In this document: piece after piece, positions 23,614 through 35,601 of the stretch
Position numbering within the stretch: position 1 is the first letter of the stretch
Layout of the letters: every line of letters begins with the position of its first letter
Origin: Linum tenue
Lineage: Eukaryota > Streptophyta > Magnoliopsida > Malpighiales > Linaceae
Assembly (NCBI GenBank): GCA_946122785.1
Contig: CAMGYJ010000007.1
Coordinates: forward strand, 5,968,909 to 6,032,908
DNA length: 64,000 bases
Reading direction: 5' to 3'
The notes under the pieces: model-generated
What the model was told of the DNA's origin: nothing
Databases searched by the model: none
What the model saw: the letters and a program-made list of their open reading frames with translations, nothing else
Translations under genes and position numbers: made by a program

Positions 23614-26600
23614 GGATTATCAGCTGGAATTGTAGGGGATTTGGCCAATCCCTTACAAGGAGCTACTGCGGCCGTCTCTGCCGCCGGCTTGGACCCTCAA
23701 TTCTCTTTCTGATGGAGACCAAGAAGGATGGAAATTTCATGGAAAGTAAAAGAAGAGCTATGAAGTTTGATCATGGGGAGTATGTTAGCCCAGAAAGTGA
23801 AGGAAGTGGCCTTGCTGTGTGGTGGAATGATGATGTGGAAGTTGAAATTTTAGATAGCTCTAAGAACTATTTAGATATTAGGATCAGTCAGAATGGGGTG
23901 GTGTTTTTCTGTACTTTGATCCATGCTCCTGCCGCGGCGGCAGAGAGAAGGATGATGTGGGAAAGAATCACGAATTTAAGGGAGACTCAGTACGAGTCTT
24001 GGCTTATTGTAGGTGATCTGAATGTGGCTCTAATGCCTTGTGAAAAACAGGGGCGGTGCCCCATTCGTAATGAAAATGTGATCCCTTTCAAGTATTTCAT
24101 GGACAGGAATGGATTAATTGACCTCGGGTTCTCTGGAGAGATCTTTACCTGGTCCAACAATCAACAGGGAGACGACCTAATCAGGGAGAGACTCGATAGG
24201 GCTCTTTGTAATGCGAACTGGCTCAGATGCTTTGAGCAAGCTAGAGTCTTCCATGAAGATTTCGTGGAATCTGATCACTGCCCAATTAGGGTGGACCTTC
24301 ACCTCCATCAGCCCTCAATCAATACTCCATTCCGGTTCGACAAGAGGTGGAAGGATAATAATGAATGCAAGCAGATCATCAATGAGAACTGGGGATCCGG
24401 GGGGGACCGTACAAGGGAATCTGAATGATGTACGAAGATCCATGATAAATTGGGCTAAACTGGACAGGATGTAGAGTCAGAAGAGGGAACAGGAAATCAG
24501 AATGAGGCTGCAGGAAATCCAGGGTCCTGTCAGGACACAGACTATGGTGGTAGAGGAGAGGGATCTCCTGCTGGAACTTGATAAGTGGTGGACTTCGGAA
24601 GAATCCTTTTGGGCTCAGAGGTCGAGGAATGGATGGCTACGGGAAGGAGACCAGAACACAGGGTTCTTCCATGCCTCCTCTACTATCAGAAGAAAACATC
24701 ACAACAGAATCTCCAAACTGAAAGATACATTGGGAAACTGGATCGACAACCCAGTTGGGATCGATGATCACGCGAATGACTTCTACAAAAAGTTGTTCCA
24801 GAGCAGAGGTGGCTCTTTTGATGGCAATTTGTTGTCAGGCTTCCCGTCATTGGTCTCAGAGGAGGCTAATCACCTTTTGACGGCCGAGATTACGAAAGAG
24901 GAGGTACGCAGGGCAGTTTTCCAGCTAGGTCCAAATAAGGCCCCGGGTCCAGATGGATTCCCTGGGCATTTTTTTCGCACCTTTTGGCCAGTTCTTGGCG
25001 ACTCATTCTGCAAGGAGGTCATTGATTTTTTTCGAACTGGAATCATCTCTGAAAGATGGAATGACACGTTTATTTCCCTCATTCCCAAGGTGGACCAACC
25101 CGAGTTGATTAGCCAATTCAGACCAATCAGTTTGTGAAATTTTCGGTACAAAGTAATCACGAAGATCATGACGTCTAGATTACAACCGTGGCTACCAGCT
25201 CTGGTTAATGAATTACAATCTGCCTTCACAGGGGGAAGACAGATTCAAGACAACATCATTTTAGTACATGAAGTGCTCAACCACTTCAAGAAGAACAAGA
25301 CCAAGAACTGTAAAGACATGATGATGAAAATTGACATGAGGAAGGCCTACGACCTGGTTGAATGGGATTCCCTCATCTTCCTCCTCAAAGCCTATGGCTT
25401 CAGTGACACCTGGTGTGGATGGGTCCGAGCCTGCATCTCAACTGTGAAGTTTAAGCTTTTGCTTAATGGAACTCCATCTACCGAATTCACACCATCTCGA
25501 GGCATACGCCAGGGGGACCCTCTGTCCCCTCTTCTTTTTATTCTCATGTCTAATGCTCTTTCGTTCTTAATTGACAAGGCTACGCAAGAACAGAGCATCA
25601 AAGGTATCAAACTAAACAGGGAGTGCCCGATCCTCACCCATTGTCTGTTTGCAGACGATACTGTTATCTTCGGGCAGGCATCACAGAGGGAAGCGGACCA
25701 TATTTTGAACATTCTCAATGACTATGGCTCGCTGACGGGCCAGGAGGTCAACCGGGAAAAATCATCGCTTTTTTTCAGTGCAAATGTTCCGCCTCCTGAA
25801 CAGAGTCTCATAATCCAGAGCACTGGCTTTGCGGCGGACCAATGCCACTCCAAATATCTGGGAGTCCCTACTGAATGGGGCCGGTCAAAGAAGGAGACTT
25901 TCCATTTCCTCCTTCAAAGAATGGAAGCAAAAGGGGAATCGTGGAAGAGTCTACTCCTCTCCCCGGGAGGCAAGGAGGTTCTCCTCAAGGCAGTTTTCCA
26001 GGCGGTGCCATCTTTCATCATGTGCCTCTTCTTGGTCCCTAGATCGATGACTAAGAGAATGGATTCCATGCTTCGGAATTTCTTCTGGAGCGGGAAGATG
26101 TCCAAAAGAACTATACACTGGAGAGCTGCCCATGTTCTGTATGCCCCTAAGGAGGAGGGGGGTCTCAACTTTAGGCCATTCAGCACGATCAACCTTGCTC
26201 TGCTGGCTAAGCAGGCATGGAGAATCCTCACCAACCCGAAGGCCCTTTGGGTGAAGGTTCTGAAAAGTATTTATTTTCCCAAAGGGGACTTCTTGTCTGC
26301 CAAGAAAGGGGGAAAAGCCTCCTGGATCTGGTCTAGTCTCTGTGAAGCAAAGAAATGGATGAAACAGGGTATCATAAGGGTGATTGGCAATGGTAAGGCG
26401 ACAAGGATATTCCAAGATCCATGGAGGTTTGATAGACCAGGTCGTTTGCTTGATTTCGAATGGCCCGATGCTTCCATGGTTGACAAGTGGATTGATGGTA
26501 TAAATCGAGCCTGGAGGTTTGATCTGCTGGCAGGGTACCTAAGTCCTATGGACCTGAAACAGGTGGCTGCTACCCCTATCGGCCCCGAATCCCTCGATGA

Positions 26601-27669
26601 CATTTGGGCGTGGAGGTACACGGATAGTGGCGAATTCACAGTCAAATCGGCCTACCGAATGTTCCACAATATCCAGAGAAGGGAACAGGGCTACCACGCA
26701 ACTGACGCTAGCAGCAAGGATAGGTGGAAATGGCTGTGGAGTCTCTCCTTGCCTCCCAAGCTGAAGTTCTTCATCTGGAAGTGTACCAGAAGGGCCCTTG
26801 CAACGAAGGAGAACCTGTTCTCCCGCAAATGCTCCCCATCAAAAGTTTACCCGGTTTGTGCTGACCCAACGGAATCTATCCACCATACCCTATTCTACTG
26901 CCCGCATGCGGCTGCTGGATGGGACCAAGAATGGCCGGGTTTGATCGTCCCCCCACCATCCATCAACATTTTAGAATGGCTCGCCTCCCTCCAAACCAGG
27001 TATCCTTTGAACCGAATCCAGAAGGTCATTTTCCTGCTTTGGCAAATTTGGAAGACAAGGAATGAGTTTATATTCAGGGGAACGGCACCATGGCCACCAG
27101 CAACCAATTCTAGGGCCACTCTGGAAGCACAACAATGGGAAGCTTGCCCAAAACACCCATCATCATCGTCACTATTCACTCAGCTAGTTTCATCCCAAGA
27201 ACATCCTTCTCCACCGCCATGTATTCATGAAATTGAAATACACTGTGATGGTTCTTTCTTCGAAGAATCTCAAGAGGCGGCGTATGGCATCGTTGTCACG
27301 AATGACCATGGACAAGTTTGTGACGGGGTAGCTGAGCCCCTGCACTGCTTTTCACCGATTGAAGCTGAAGCAAAAGCGCTAATGGAAGGTACGCTAATGG
27401 CTATTAGACTCAACAGCCCATGTCTGGTCCGATCTGATTGCCTCAACCTCATCAAGGCAATTCAAGGAAAGCAGAGTCTCTGGCCATGGCGGGCATCGGC
27501 GTGGATTGGGAGCATCAAAAAGGTACTGGAGGATCACCCATGGATCAGCATCAATCATATCAAAAGGGCTGAGAATGTAAAAGCCAATTGGGTCGCGAGA
27601 TCCCGAGCTAAAAATATTCTTCCTAGCCAATGGGTTCAGATCCTTGATGTCATCTCTCATCTACTGTAA
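23610..27669 (+). pseudogene. LINE ORF2: APE endonuclease, reverse transcriptase, zf-RVT and RNase H, mutated
   Basis: Domains in order: APE-type endonuclease (IISWNCRGFG, LMETKKD, VGDLNVAL, SDHCPIRV; 23610-24320); reverse transcriptase (NKAPGPDGFPG, KIDMRKAYDLVEW, RQGDPLSPLLF, catalytic LFADDTVIF near 25650); zf-RVT (LPPKLKFFIWKCTRRALATK to FYCPHA; 26750-26910); and RNase H (IHCDGSF, EAEAKALMEG, RSDCLNLI; 27235-27660). The frame shifts by one at or near the G7 run 24399-24405. TAG at 24472-24474 and TGA at 25135-25137 (where SLCN-type sequence is expected) interrupt it. All catalytic motifs remain, so the element was recently active but cannot make full ORF2 as read. Confidence 0.92.
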
Positions 27670-27743
27670 CCTATCTGACTTCTTATGATATTAATGGAAA
27701 AGCACTGCCTTTTGTCAAAAAAAAAAAAAACATTTACCAGACA

Positions 27744-29068
27744 AACCGCTCACTGGCTGGCCCCTCCACCACTGCTCTCTGTAGGCTCTAATTACCACTT
27801 TCGGCTGTAATTAACAGCTTTTCCTTCTTTTCTTTCCCATTAACGTAGTTATCCTTTTAAGGTGATAATTGAAAGGTCAACAATGATTACGATAATGCCT
27901 AGCTAGCCTATATTGTGATTAGCTAGCTAGTTAGGGCCTTGGATCTGCATTAGATTAGATGCTTTGGGTTTATTCATAATATGGCTGATCATGTTTGTAA
28001 AGAAGACGACATTAATTTTTACTCTGCGGGAAAGGTACAGGGAAGAAGTAAACAAAGATGCTACACTACTTTATTAGACCGTGCATGAAGCTCCATGCCA
28101 CTTCATCTGATAACGCACCGCCAGATGGAGTGGTACGCTATCAAAAAGGGTTGTGAAATTGACAACCTAATAGGGATTGTTACCGGATCTTGTTTTCATA
28201 ATCATAATAATGTATACACCTTTTTAGTCTTCGAATGAGTGTTTCTTTAGATTTTTTTTTTATGATTGATATTATTGTGTAGTGAATAATATGGTCATTT
28301 AAAGGTTTTATTGTTTTTAAATGTATTTTTCTTAAATTATTTTATTTATGTTTTCTTCCTACCATTATGTTTAATTTTATGAGACGTGTTTACCAATATT
28401 ATTTCCATAATTTGAATATTAGAGTATTTTTTGTGTGAACTGAAACCTTCCATACATATTCCAAACAAACAAACAAACAAAAAACGAGCCGACGAGAAAA
28501 AACAATAGTTAATATCCTCATCTCATCGTTTGTAAATTGTAACTTGTAAGTCCTGAATAACGGTCTTATTGTTAATCTGGACCACATTTACTTTAATTTT
28601 TCATAAGTTTTTATTTTTTATAAATTCCTTGATAATTTGGCTAGATAGCTATGATCATGATATTCATATTATTATAAGAAAGAAGATTACAATAATTTGA
28701 GATTATTAATAGAAACTATCTTGAATTATGAGAGAAAAACTGAAGAAGGCAAAGATGAGTCATTTATTCACAAAAGAAAAATGAGTCATTTTATAACTTC
28801 AATTCATTTTTATTCCTCCAAAAATAGGCAAAATCTATAGGTTCAAGGTCCCTATATATACACACACACAAACTTCACAGAAAACAGCAACCGAAGAGAA
28901 TTCCCATATGCAGGGAATGGTGAGAACTGAGAAGAAGTGCTGCATTCCAAAACTTGTGATGTGTCACAAACATAAATTAAATTAAGGGTCAATTAGTGAA
29001 GATTGGGACTAATTGGTGCATATGTAATAACTACCCATCCAAATATGATAAATCCATCTTTTTTATTT
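27744..29068. other. Intergenic, AT-rich
   Basis: Continues the sequence interrupted by the LINE at 21112. No gene recognised. A CA repeat lies near 28859-28870. Confidence 0.5.
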
Positions 29069-30030
29069 TCTCAGTGATATCAATGAAAAATAATAGTTAA
29101 GCTTACAATTCTACCCAGGACCCCATAAAAGACTCTAAAGAAGTCACCCAAAAAATCAAAAGATTCTAGCTCTACACGAGACAAAAGCAGTGCTTTACGC
29201 GCCACTCTATGGGCAACACTGTTGGCGGATCTAGGTACCGCCCTAAACTCTATACAAACAGACAAAGAGCTAAGGATCTGAAGACACTCTCGTAACACCG
29301 GACCACTAATCGAGTCTTCTAAGACGCCTTGACGGGCTTGGTTGACGACCACTTCGAAATCACCTTTGACTATCACGTGGGTCAAGGAGCTTGAGGCTAC
29401 AAAGGAGATAGCATCCCTGAAAGCTAGAAGCTCTACCAGATAAGGGTTGACTATTCCTTGATGCTGCAACCCGAACGCCAACATCACATGTCCGTCTGAC
29501 CCACGGATAACAAGCCCAGACGAGCACCTGAAGGCACAAACAGCTGCGTCGACGTTGATCTTCAAAAAGCCTTCTGGTGGAGGGACTCAAATGGTGGCAG
29601 GAAGGTAGAGAGCTGCGGGGATGAGGGAGGAGAAGAAGACTGGAGATTCGAGGACCTGGAAGTAGAACTGTCTGGCTAGGGAACCGACATGAGGTTGGAT
29701 AAATTCAAAGGACACCTTATTTCTAGACTTCCAGATTCTCCAAGGTAAACGAACGCATTGGAGAATGTGGAATGGGGAGGTCTCGGAGACCATGACATGT
29801 CGCCACCATAGACTAAAGTTAACAGTCTGGGCGGTATCAATAAAGTGGTCAATCCCACTAAAGTCCACAATCTGATGGCTAGGGAGAATCTGAATAATAA
29901 ATGTTCAATGCTTTCTCGATGTCTCCAACAGCCAGGCCATCGGTTAAGACAGTTTACTCCACGAGTTTGAAGGGCCACTACTGTGGAAAGTATGACTTTG
30001 AGGCATTGCCATATGAAAAATCTGAGCACA
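29069..30030 (-). pseudogene. 5'-truncated LINE: zf-RVT and RNase H remains
   Basis: On the minus strand, about 30000-29590 encodes a diverged zf-RVT (RFFIWQCLKVILSTVVALQT, then ESIEHLLFRFSLA). From 29565 to 29080 it encodes an RNase H domain (KINVDAAV, SGLVIRGSDGHVMLAFG, VELLAFRDAI, HVIVKGDFEVVV, SANSVAHRVAR). The domains are in different frames. The tail reads TTGATATCACTGAGAAAATAAAAAA, a typical plant LINE 3' end. The low similarity of its protein to that of the 21-kb LINE indicates another lineage. The 5' limit is approximate and no target duplication was found. Confidence 0.85.
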
Positions 30031-30439
30031 ATTAATATGGTACCAATTAATTTCATAATTATCCATTGGTCCCAATTAATATGAAAAAGGGTCAAAGAAG
30101 GAAATGTAACTAAATCCCTTAATTAATCACCCAATTACTCCATGTTTCAAATCCCAGCGATAAAATAGACACTGGATTTGTTTTACCACACTAGCCCAAT
30201 AATTGGTGGGCTAATTATTCTAAAAATAGTATCAGTGAAAGGCTCATTATGATAACCCTTTGATTATGCTGGCGAACGCAGCAGCCTTGAAAGGCTCTGT
30301 TTATTAGAGGCTTAAAGCGCTCTATCTCGTCATTAAGGAGACGATTTATTAGCCCAATTAAGGCTTTTCCGGCGATTGCCATTTCTGACCGTAGAGCCTT
30401 GTAACCAACTTGAGGACAAGTGGTTTTAATCTCAATAAC

Positions 30440-30770
30440 TACCGTATTAATTGTGTTCTGCAGGACTTGGCGGACATTAGCGACAGAAAACGGACTCCGG
30501 TGAGCCACCGGCGATCGCAGGTTCCGGTGCGGTTGAGTGCAGTGCAGTCCAGTGGAATCTCGAGATGCTTTTTCGGGATTTTGTCGGGAAGCATGATTCT
30601 GCTGGCCGTTAGAGCCTTCCCCGGCTCCGGTTCCCGAGCCGAGCCGTTGAACGCATTGGAGTCGAGGAGGCGAGTGGAGATCAACGCGCCACCGAGACAG
30701 AACGGAGAAGATGACAGCCGACGATCTCGATGGCAGCTTCATTAACGGCCGGCAGATCGTTTCCACCAAT
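30440..30770 (-). pseudogene. Fragment resembling the N-terminus of a DUF821 (Rumi-like O-glucosyltransferase) protein
   Basis: On the minus strand one frame reads GGALISTRLLDSNAF and further on KKHLEIPLDCTALNRTGTC. This resembles the Cys-containing block after the membrane anchor in plant DUF821/Rumi-like proteins (consensus near LNCTAFNTTGTCPTNYP). The expected NYP continuation is lost (DRRWLTG follows) and no catalytic domain is nearby. The patch is GC-rich in AT-rich surroundings, consistent with a displaced first exon. The match rests on one short motif. Confidence 0.4.
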
Positions 30771-30899
30771 TGACGGGAAGCTCCGGATCCGAACCACCTC
30801 GATCTGCAAACTCAGCTGCATGTTTTAGTTTCTCTCTCTACCGAACTGGCCGCCGTTCAGCGCTCCGTCACCGCCATGAAGCTACCCTTCCCCCCCAGT

Positions 30900-32201
30900 C
30901 CCAGAATAAATCCATCTCTCTTTGTTTCCTAATGTAATGTTTGGTCACCTATCTTTCACTGTCTTGTTTGTCCCAATTCCATAATAATAATAATTATTAT
31001 TATACAAACATCTCCCTCTCTGTCTCATATATTAATCGTACACAAAATAAAAATATATAATTAATTAGAATTAATCACGGGTCCTGTTATCAATCGGAAC
31101 CTACTTTATTATCACTAGATTGTACCCCAGCCCGTTGGCCGGTTGCAATACAATAGTCGTTATTAACAAAGGTTTGAAGTTTAAATTTCAGTAATCTCCT
31201 CTTATATTCTTGTCATACTTATATGTCAACGTCGTGTGAATGAACAAATAATGGTAACATTTGCCTTTTATGTTGATTCTTGTTGAAATTCAAAAGGTAA
31301 GACTTATGCTAGAGTATATTAGCTCATATTAAACTCAATGTCACAATATTATAGGTACTCCAATGTAATCGGTTTATTCATCAACAATTTTCATTTTTAA
31401 CTCCACTATCTTCATCATCAATAAACACTTCGACCTTTTGTATTTTTTGCGAAGCAAATTCAAACACAAAGCATGATTATACATTATATGTAATTTTCAT
31501 GACAACTTACATAATTTTAGTCACAAATGTTGTTGGAAGTTAATTTTTTCCATCATTGATTATCTTCGAAGCTGTTAACCGAGTTATGGGATTTATGATG
31601 TTGTAATCACTAAACTTGAAACTTCTACCTCAGCTCATTTTTTAAAAAATACTACATTCCTTCATTTAATGAGACATTAGTGAGAGGAGGTATCATTCTT
31701 CAATTATTTTTAGTAGCTTTTCATAATTAACTCTAAAAATTTGGATTCTTGATGACCAAAAGACAATAAAATCATATTTTGTAGTATCCAAAACTCAAGT
31801 TGGAACTTAAATATGAAATGCGTTAGTAATTGCTTGGTAGTATCTATCATTCAAGTTGGGTCTTAAATATTAAAATGTTAATAATTGAAATTCATTATTT
31901 AGAAGAACATATAAGATTTAGTGAGGATGATTCTTAAATTGACTAAATTATCATCTAACAACTATAAAGTTTGATGTTGCTAGTCAATTCTCACAAAACA
32001 ACTCATCCAAGTCTTCTTTCATTTTCTTTGATAGGTTCTATATTCTGCATAGCACCACAAAAGATTCTTAAATTTGTCGACTTAGCATTGGATAAAATAA
32101 CAATTAGCCTAAAAAAACTAATTAGGATTTGTATCTTGATCAATCGTTAGATTCAAACATATATTTGGTTACTTTTGCATAAATGACCATATTTGTGAAT
32201 T
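30900..32201. other. Intergenic, AT-rich
   Basis: No gene recognised. A palindromic ATA/ATT microsatellite sits at about 30980-31003. Confidence 0.5.
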
Positions 32202-32209
32202 ATTAAATT

Positions 32210-32905
32210 CAGTGGCATAACCAGGATTTTGTAAAGTATGAGTCCATTTAGAAAAAAATACATATGATAAAATAATTTTGTTAGATTTTTAAATCATTCA
32301 TGATATAATTTTGTAATTAGAAAAACTTGGTAAATTAAATATATATCGAAACTATCAAGAATATCACTCTATATGTATCAAACCATTATTCATGATTTAG
32401 TTAGACATTTGCTTTTGAATGGAGTTCTTTGTCAAAACCATCAAGTATTAATAACTCGTATTGTTGGAAAAATTTAATAATGAAATTTATATTATTTAGT
32501 ATTTACTAACACTTCCCTACTAACCAAAACCAACTTATACGTGTTTAAAGTTTTCACAAATTCGAATATTTTGTGCTTAACAAATGGGTCGCCAAGATTC
32601 GAACACATGATCTGTCGGTCAACCATTCTCAATTAGAAGTGTTCTAAATTTTATTCTCAATTAACTATTATACTAATTTACTCATTTTCATCCTTCGTAG
32701 CCACCCGTTACACTTTCACTATCTCTGATTGAAATAAAATTATATTTACATATTAGCTATAATTTGATAGAAATTTGTTGTAGATATTAAATAAGTACGT
32801 AATCTTTTTCATACCCGATTAATTATTATATCTAATCTACCATATTATCTCTCGAGTCAGGGTAGATCCCGGGTTCCTCCCTCTAACCCTCTCCATCCGC
32901 CCCTG
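32210..32905. mobile_element. hAT (Tip100-like) non-autonomous element, about 696 bp
   Basis: The left end CAGTGGCATAACCAGGATTTT and the right end CCATCCGCCCCTG resemble Tip100-class termini (CAGGGGCGGA-like). Flanks ATTAAATT (32202-32209) and GTTAAATC (32906-32913) agree at 6 of 8 bases, as expected for an ageing duplication. No coding remains. Confidence 0.55.
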
Positions 32906-32913
32906 GTTAAATC

Positions 32914-35087
32914 AAAACATATGAAACTTTGTTCATGTGATATGATTGCATGCATGTTGATGGACTAATCTTTATATTTATTTGTAACTCTAAATTCTAA
33001 AACTCTAGTCGACTACGGGAGAATAATAAATGAAAAGGTGCAAGTGATATATGCCCATAGAATAGTAGCTCATGTAGTTAAAAAAAAGAAAATAGTAGCT
33101 CATGCACCGAAAAGTGGGATTAAAAAGTCTAAAATGGCCTTCCATGCTTTGCGGGGAGAGCAGGAAAAACAAAATTAAGTAGGTCTTGAGGGAGAACCTA
33201 CTTATACATTTGGGAGGATGATTGAAGGAGAGGGGGTTTTATTATATAAGTTTAGTTTGACTCTGCTGTAGCTTTTGCAGAAGCAGATTCTGACTGGAGT
33301 TTTTAGATAAGTACTTTTAAAAAAAAAACAGTTTAGTGTTTGGCTGTAAAACTATTAAAAGTGCTTTTTAATATGAGCGGTTGTGTAAAATGACTATAAA
33401 GGACTTATAATATTAAATAAAAATAAAAATTCTAAACAATAAAAAGTAGTCAAAATGGATCTTGTTAGATTTCTTTTATATTAAATAATATAATATAATT
33501 TTTTATTTTATTTTATTTTTAAAATGATATAAATGAAGGAAAATTATATTTTCTGAAATAAAATTAAAATATAGTAAGGATAATCTTGTATTTTCAAAAC
33601 AGCTTTTCGCAGAAGCTCCAAATCGGAGCTTCTGCTTTTATGTTGTACAAAAGCGCTTTTCGACTTTTCAAAAGTCGAACTTTTAGAGGTGTTTGGCCAT
33701 GCTTCAACTTTTGACGCCGAAAAACACTTCTAAAAGTCGGGCCAAACATAGGCATAGTTTAATAGGCAGATCAATATATTAATATAATAATTAGGGGCTG
33801 TGATTGCATTTGCATACCTTTATCTTTTCCTACTTTAATATGGATTAGGACGCTCTGCTTGAAATGAAAGGAGTCCTAATTGAACAGCACATTGAGTGCA
33901 GGAATGGTTCACGTACAACCTCACCCAAAATGTTAAAAAAAAACTCTATAGCCCATTCGTGTGCATACAAGCATGTCTATGCCCTTTTTGGTTTGAAATT
34001 ATTAATATACCTAACTCCCCATACTTTTAAGAAAAATACTTGGTGGCGATGCAGTGCCTTATTGCGGGGCGGAGATGGCCTATGGGCATGTATTATGTGA
34101 CCCATTATGGTATTTTTTTAGTATTATTAGTCTAAAATTAATTTTTTGTTAGCAGTTTTTGTTAATAATATTGACTCAACAATATGATATTGACTGAGAA
34201 AATATATATAGCGCACAACATCCTATTAAAAAAAATGAAAATTGTGACTAATAAATGATATTTACCTAAACTCAAGTAGACTCTTTGATTATGGGTAGGG
34301 TATGGGTGACGTATATATGAGTTTGGAAGATTGTAGATAGGTTTGGGTATGGTATGAGTATTTACTTCCATAATCTAAATGTGTATGAGTTGGGTATGGA
34401 TACCCATTTATTCGAGGGTGTTTTCATTACACATACAAAAATTAGACCTATTTGTAGAACTTCAATAGTTTAGTTGCCAAAATGTAATACACAAAAATTT
34501 TAGGCACTAAAATGTAATATTTCATCAATATTTTGAGGACTTATATGCCAAAAAATAAATTTAGGTTATAAATCTAAAGATCTATTAATTAAGTTTAGAT
34601 ATCGAGCTGTAATTTGCATAGTTGAGGCTTGATTCCTTTTATGGTGATGTATTTAAGATGATAATTGTTTACTTTTTATAGAAAAATAGGAACTTATTTT
34701 ATATGTGTAGATACCTAAATATTGAACCTATATGTAAATTTTAAAAAGTGTAGGTACAAAAATCTCATAAAATTTAAATACCAAAACATAATTATTCAAT
34801 GATTTTATATTAAAATTAAATTTGGGTATCAAAATATAAATTTTACATTATAGTGACTAAATTGTTATTTAATTAAATTTGGGGTATCAAAATATAAATC
34901 ATTACACAACAGTAACCTAACTTCAGCTTTATATATATTAATATTTCATCAATCTTTGTTTATTGGGTTTGAGACGATTTTTGCTATATAATACAAGGTG
35001 TTCTTATCATAGTGATAAGAATCGTACAGTAAATCATGAAATTATTCAGGATTATGCAAATCATCTTGAGCTGCTCTCCAAGCTTAT
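32914..35087. other. Intergenic, AT-rich with MITE debris
   Basis: No gene. From about 33240 to 33755 there are repeated self-complementary AGAAGC, AAAAGT and GTTTGGCC motifs of a degenerate MITE, including a perfect 10-bp stem (CAGAAGCTCC 33610-33619 with GGAGCTTCTG 33625-33634). From 34288 to 34420 a GGGTA-rich patch resembles the arms of the GGGTA-type hAT MITEs but lacks ends. Confidence 0.45.
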
Positions 35088-35231
35088 GAGTCAAGTTTCC
35101 TCGCCTAATTCCTTTTGTATAAAAAAAATTGATTCGTTTTGAAACTCTATCAATAACTCGAGTCAAGTTTCCTCGACTAATTCCTTTTGTATAAAAAAAA
35201 TTGATTCTTTTTGAAACTCTATCAATAACTC
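35088..35231. repeat. Two-copy tandem repeat, 72-bp period
   Basis: GAGTCAAGTTTCCTCG at 35088 recurs at 35160. The two copies differ at only two bases (CGCCTAATT/CGACTAATT and TTCGTTTT/TTCTTTTT). Non-coding. Confidence 0.85.
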
Positions 35232-35601
35232 GAGTTATTAGGATAATCTGAATTTCAACATAACATCAAAACATTTAGGCAAAAGATCATGTATTTGAAT
35301 TGAAATAACTTCCGATATGTGCATATAGGGTTATTCCTATTCCCTACCACTTGAGCCTGCTAAAAATTTCATTACATAAGCTTATTTAGAATTAGAAGTA
35401 TTACAGATCATTCCAACAGTAACAACTAACAAGACATCAATCAGCACACATTAGAGCCAAAATAACACAACAGAATCAACTCCGAAAAATTTTCAAAGCT
35501 CGACCAAAAAGAAACCAAGATAGGGACCAAAAAGCGACGTAAGAGGAAGCTAAGGGCGACTGACAACAAATATGTAAGCCCAAATCTCAAGTGTAGGTGA
35601 T

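Larger units (their letters stand above)
21113..27730 (+). mobile_element. Near-full-length L1-type LINE, about 6.6 kb
   Basis: Flanked by a target duplication AACATTTACCAGACA (21098-21112 on the left; after the poly-A at 27729-27743 on the right) and ending in an A-run from 27718. It has two overlapping frames on the plus strand: a nucleic-acid-binding ORF1 and an ORF2 with endonuclease, reverse transcriptase and RNase H. ORF1 is open, while ORF2 has one frameshift and two stops. A sharp target duplication and few lesions indicate a fairly recent insertion. Confidence 0.95.

Noticed and set aside
34288..34420. Another GGGTA-type hAT MITE
   Set aside because: It has arm-like motifs but no recognisable ends or duplication.
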